This document shows, piece after piece, positions 47,120 through 49,635 of a stretch of 49,635 nt of DNA. The position numbers and the translations under genes were made by a program. The notes beneath the pieces are model-generated. The model searched no databases. It was given only the letters and a program-made list of their open reading frames with translations, and had not been told where the DNA came from. Origin of the DNA: CAADGU01 sp964581605 (GTDB taxonomy: Bacteria > Chloroflexota > Anaerolineae > Promineifilales > Promineifilaceae); the NCBI GenBank assembly GCA_964581605.1, contig CAZOPF010000037.1, positions 1 through 49,635 of the forward strand, read 5' to 3'. How positions within the stretch are numbered: position 1 is the first letter of the stretch; every line of letters begins with the position of its first letter.

Positions 47120-47305
47120 ATGACTTTTAATAACCCCCCCTATTACCGCACATTCATCTTGCGCCTGTGGGAGGAGCGCAACCCGGACCCCCAAAAAAGC
47201 AACAACTGGCGGTTTACACTCGTAGACCCGGAAACCAACGCCAGCCACGCCTTTCAAAGCCTGGAAGGGTTGGTGCAGTTTTTACAAAAGCAAATCGCCG
47301 GTTGA
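47120..47305 (+). CDS. Unknown 61-aa protein
   Basis: A small acidic-basic protein, PYYRTFILRLWEERNPDPQKSNNWRFTLVDPETNASHAFQSLEGLVQFLQKQI, with a very strong GGAGGTG ribosome site. The W, R and F residues in a strand-turn-strand layout, with helix EGLVQFLQKQI at the end, look like a compact real domain. I do not know the family. It diverges from the STAND regulator and may be its partner or target. Confidence 0.72.
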   Translation: MTFNNPPYYRTFILRLWEERNPDPQKSNNWRFTLVDPETNASHAFQSLEGLVQFLQKQIAG

Positions 47306-47335
47306 TGCGTGACACTTGACACTTTTTCACGCATC
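47304..47335. terminator. Inverted repeat between convergent genes
   Basis: GATGCGTG (47304-47311) and CACGCATC (47328-47335) are perfect 8-base arms with a 16-base loop containing CTTTTT. It overlaps the stop codons of both neighbours. It is built of the same ATGCGTG heptads as the repeat at 20738-20781. Terminator function is plausible but unproven. Confidence 0.5.
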
Positions 47336-49577
47336 ACAGGCTAACTGCCAACAGGTGCAGCGCCAGCAGTGCATATTCCGGTCGCGTCACGCCCCTGGCT
47401 TCCAGGTGGGTGGCGCACGTTTGCAAGATCAGTTGCTGGAAGGGGGGGAGGGTGGTGGGAACGCCGGATTGTAAGAACCGGCAGAGGTGGCTCAGACCAT
47501 CTTCGAGATTGTTGAGACTGCAAGCGGCGGCGCTTTGGGTGAGGTGGGTGAGAGTGGGGGACACGGCCGTGTCCCCTGCTTTCCGCCATTTCTTTTCCAA
47601 CCCGGCAATAGCCTGGGCCAGCGCCGTGCCCTGGTCGTAGCGCCACTGGCGCAAAAGTTGGATGAAGGTGTGTTCCTCGCCAGTCAGCCGGGCCAGCGCC
47701 AGCGCCAGTTCCAGCCGCGCCGGTTCTTCTGGCTCGTCGGCCAACAGCGCCAGGATGGTTTCTGTAGCCTCTGTGGCCTGCAACTGGCCTAACGCAGACG
47801 CATAGGCAATCCGTAGGCCATGATCTGTCTCTACTGCCAGGCGGGTTTGCAGGGTGGGGATGGCGTTTGAGTCCCCCAGTGTGCCCAGCGAGCGGGCGCT
47901 GTGGGCACGAATGGAGCGGTAGCTGGAGTCCAGAGCGGTGTGCAATGGTTCACGCGCCCGGTTATCGTGGCTGCGCCCCAGTGCCCAGGCCGCCATCACG
48001 CCCAGCGCCGGGTCGTTGCCGTGCAAGACCTGGCTGAGGGCGTGAATGAGTTGTTCGTCGGGGCGGGTACGGCCGATGGCCACAATGGCCTCAAAACGGA
48101 CGTTAAAACGGGGGTCGGCCAATGCTTCCAGCAGTTCTTCAATGGTGAGCAAACTGCGCGCCCGGCCTAAACGTTCGGTGAGGCGCACGGCCGTTTGCTC
48201 ATCACGCGCCATATGGTAACGAATCATAGATTCCACCGCCAGGAAGGGATTGCCACGAAACAAGAGACCGGCAAAACGGCCAATGCCCACGCTGCTGTCA
48301 GTTTTCACCCGCCGCAAAAAGAAGAGACTGCCCAGTGGCAGGGTAATGCCCAACAAAAACAGGGGCGTATAGGGGTTAAGTTGCACCAATCCCAAATCCA
48401 GCGACAGGTTGCCAGACAGGTCTAAAATCCAGCCGCCAAGCAACTGGCTCAGCCCGCCCACCACGCCAATCCAGGCATAATACAGCGCCATGTAGTCGCT
48501 CTTTTTTTCGGGGGGGACAACGCTGACGAACAAGAGCCGCGCCGAACCGATAGCCCAACCCATGTTAGCCACCCCCTGCAAAAAGGCAATACCCAGGGCG
48601 ACATGCAAGCTGTAGGGGCTGCCTTTGGGCATGAACAGCCAGCAGATGGGCAGCAAAATGCGCAGCAAGACGCCGGAAAGCATGACGGGGGCGCTGCCAT
48701 ACCGGTCGGCGGCCCAACCCCAGGCGAACACGGAGAGCAGGCTGCCGATGAGGACGCCGTTTTGCAGCAGCACTACCTGGCTTTGCGGCAGGCGCACTTC
48801 TTCCACCATGAAGAGGGGAAGGAAGGAGACCATGGGCGTGCTGGCCAGGGTCATCAGGGCGATGCCTAGCAGGTAGTAGCGAAAGTTGTGGTCCTGTACG
48901 GCCGCCCACAATTCCCGCTGGCTCTTTTGTTTTGGGGCAACAACAGGTGCGCCACCGGGAATGTGTGAATATGCCCACACGCCCACCAGGCCAAAGGCAA
49001 CGCCGAAGGCAATGAGCAGCATGAAGCCGGTTAACCCGGTGGTGTGGGCAATGACATACCCGGCGCTGGCGACGGCCACAAAACTGACGGTGGTGGTGAA
49101 TACGTTGTCCAGCGCCGAGTATTTGCCACGCACCTGGTTGGGCACGTACTCCTGCGTCCAGGGATATTTGCCCGTTTCGGCGGTGGCGCGGCAAATGGCA
49201 AAGGCGGCCGTGCAAAAGGCGACATAGAGGATGGCGGTGTTTTCGCCGAATTGGCCGAGAACCCCGGGCGTTAACAGCAGCAGGGCGGCGAAAAATTTGC
49301 GGATGCCCCAAAAGGTGATGAAGGTGCGCTTGTAGCCAAACCGGGCCACACGGGGAGCAATGAAGGGGGCGATGAGACCGGCGAAGGGGAAAAGGGAGAG
49401 GACGATGCCAATTTGCCCTTTGCTTAAGGCCAGCGCATCCAGAAAGAGGATGAACACGGAGCCGAAAAAGGTGAATTCGACAAAAACGGCATTGGCGGAG
49501 TCCCCGGCAATGCTCCAGCGCAGGCCGCGCATTTTTTCTATGGTGGTGGGTTCTTTTGGGGAGTGGAGGGGGGGCAT
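47334..49577 (-). CDS. MFS transporter fused to HEAT repeats
   Basis: A 747-residue protein. Residues ~20-435 form a 12-helix major facilitator domain (FTFFGSVFILFLDALALSKGQIGIVLSL, RVARFGYKRTFITFW, RATAETGKYPWTQEY, AWGWAADRYGSAPVMLSG). The remaining ~300 residues are soluble helical repeats: RFNVRFEAIVAIGRTRPDEQLIHALSQVL, GVMAAWALGRSHDNRAREPLHTAL, IRAHSARSLGTLGDSNAIPTLQTRL, all HEAT/PBS-lyase-like units. The repeat domain probably docks a cytosolic partner or regulates transport. The substrate is unknown. The ATG at 49577 has no ribosome site; the heptad tract at the edge ends three bases before it, so the start is uncertain (M16 at 49532 is an alternative). Confidence 0.85.
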   Translation of the reverse strand: MPPLHSPKEPTTIEKMRGLRWSIAGDSANAVFVEFTFFGSVFILFLDALALSKGQIGIVLSLFPFAGLIAPFIAPRVARFGYKRTFITFWGIRKFFAALLLLTPGVLGQFGENTAILYVAFCTAAFAICRATAETGKYPWTQEYVPNQVRGKYSALDNVFTTTVSFVAVASAGYVIAHTTGLTGFMLLIAFGVAFGLVGVWAYSHIPGGAPVVAPKQKSQRELWAAVQDHNFRYYLLGIALMTLASTPMVSFLPLFMVEEVRLPQSQVVLLQNGVLIGSLLSVFAWGWAADRYGSAPVMLSGVLLRILLPICWLFMPKGSPYSLHVALGIAFLQGVANMGWAIGSARLLFVSVVPPEKKSDYMALYYAWIGVVGGLSQLLGGWILDLSGNLSLDLGLVQLNPYTPLFLLGITLPLGSLFFLRRVKTDSSVGIGRFAGLLFRGNPFLAVESMIRYHMARDEQTAVRLTERLGRARSLLTIEELLEALADPRFNVRFEAIVAIGRTRPDEQLIHALSQVLHGNDPALGVMAAWALGRSHDNRAREPLHTALDSSYRSIRAHSARSLGTLGDSNAIPTLQTRLAVETDHGLRIAYASALGQLQATEATETILALLADEPEEPARLELALALARLTGEEHTFIQLLRQWRYDQGTALAQAIAGLEKKWRKAGDTAVSPTLTHLTQSAAACSLNNLEDGLSHLCRFLQSGVPTTLPPFQQLILQTCATHLEARGVTRPEYALLALHLLAVSL

Positions 49578-49580
49578 GGG

Positions 49581-49635
49581 TAGGAATTAGGAATTAGGAA
49601 TTAGGAATTAGGAATTAGGAATTAGGAATTAGGAA
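49581..49635. repeat. TAGGAAT heptad tandem array at the window edge
   Basis: Eight nearly perfect copies of TAGGAAT continue to the last base. The array begins three bases before the start codon of the MFS-HEAT gene and is cut by the window end, so its true length is unknown. Confidence 0.95.

Larger units (their letters stand above)
1..49635. repeat. ACGGCCGT highly iterated palindrome (window-wide)
   Basis: This 8-base palindrome occurs about 95 times by hand count (for example 4193, 15601, 21224, 27809 and 45486 regions). In genes it is read as T-A-V, (N/D)-G-R or R-P, which explains why these peptides recur in unrelated proteins of the window; in the TA array it ends every full repeat. 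Only one copy lies in 1-4180. A computed count should replace this estimate. Confidence 0.9.

Overview
The window looks like a scaffold from an uncultured Chloroflexota bacterium, most likely of the Anaerolineae/Ardenticatenia type. This is inferred from the protein families present (AfsR-like STAND regulator, two ABC1 kinases, DUF308, XisHI, lone MoCo dehydrogenase subunit, many TA pairs) and from genome style, not from a marker gene. Two runs of 100 N (3849-3948, 22597-22696) are scaffold gaps. The palindrome ACGGCCGT occurs roughly 95 times by hand count, about one per 0.5 kb, in genes and between them. Almost every intergenic gap also carries short tandem repeats with a 7- or 8-base period, often arranged as inverted pairs.

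Layout. 1-3848: HdeD-like membrane protein, ABC1/UbiB kinase, and a PAS histidine kinase cut by the first gap. 3961-4073: tRNA-Leu(UAA) and a terminator. 4154-9594: a flippase-like membrane protein, then a three-gene signalling unit (PhnD-like lipoprotein, hybrid histidine kinase, REC-histidine kinase). 9570-13964 (minus strand): ABC1 kinase, MoeA and a GT39-like glycosyltransferase. 14492-24550: a complete chemosensory operon (CheW, CheR-TPR, CheW, MCP, CheA-REC, CheB, response regulator) followed by an anti-sigma-type ATPase and a multi-GAF protein, both cut by the second gap. Inverted repeats or tandem repeats fill most of its intergenic gaps.

24551-29960 is the most unusual segment: an unbroken plus-strand array of small toxin-antitoxin cassettes (unknown gene; VapBC; HigBA; HicAB; orphan HigA; BrnTA; DUF4258/YgiT zinc finger; DUF4160/DUF2442). 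Most cassettes have their own promoter, frequently leaderless, and nearly every one ends in a copy of the same ~80-bp repeat. The layout imitates an integron cassette array, but I see no attC consensus and no integrase.

30040-38159: five-heme cytochrome c (minus), anchored glycosidase-like protein and esterase (plus), SMP-30 lactonase-like protein, MFS transporter, small membrane protein and the XisI/XisH pair (minus). 38170-40515: a form II CoxL/xanthine-dehydrogenase-type molybdenum subunit without its partner subunits. 40791-43816: an uncharacterised four-gene plus-strand cluster (membrane protein, ChW-like repeat protein, anchored protein, HEVGH metallopeptidase). It converges on a BTAD-STAND-TPR regulator (43858-46779) across a bidirectional terminator. 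The window ends with a 61-aa orphan ORF, an MFS-HEAT fusion transporter, and a heptad repeat tract at the right edge.

Functionally the window is dominated by sensing and signalling plus a TA-rich accessory island. There are no IS elements, phage genes, rRNAs or CRISPR arrays that I can support.
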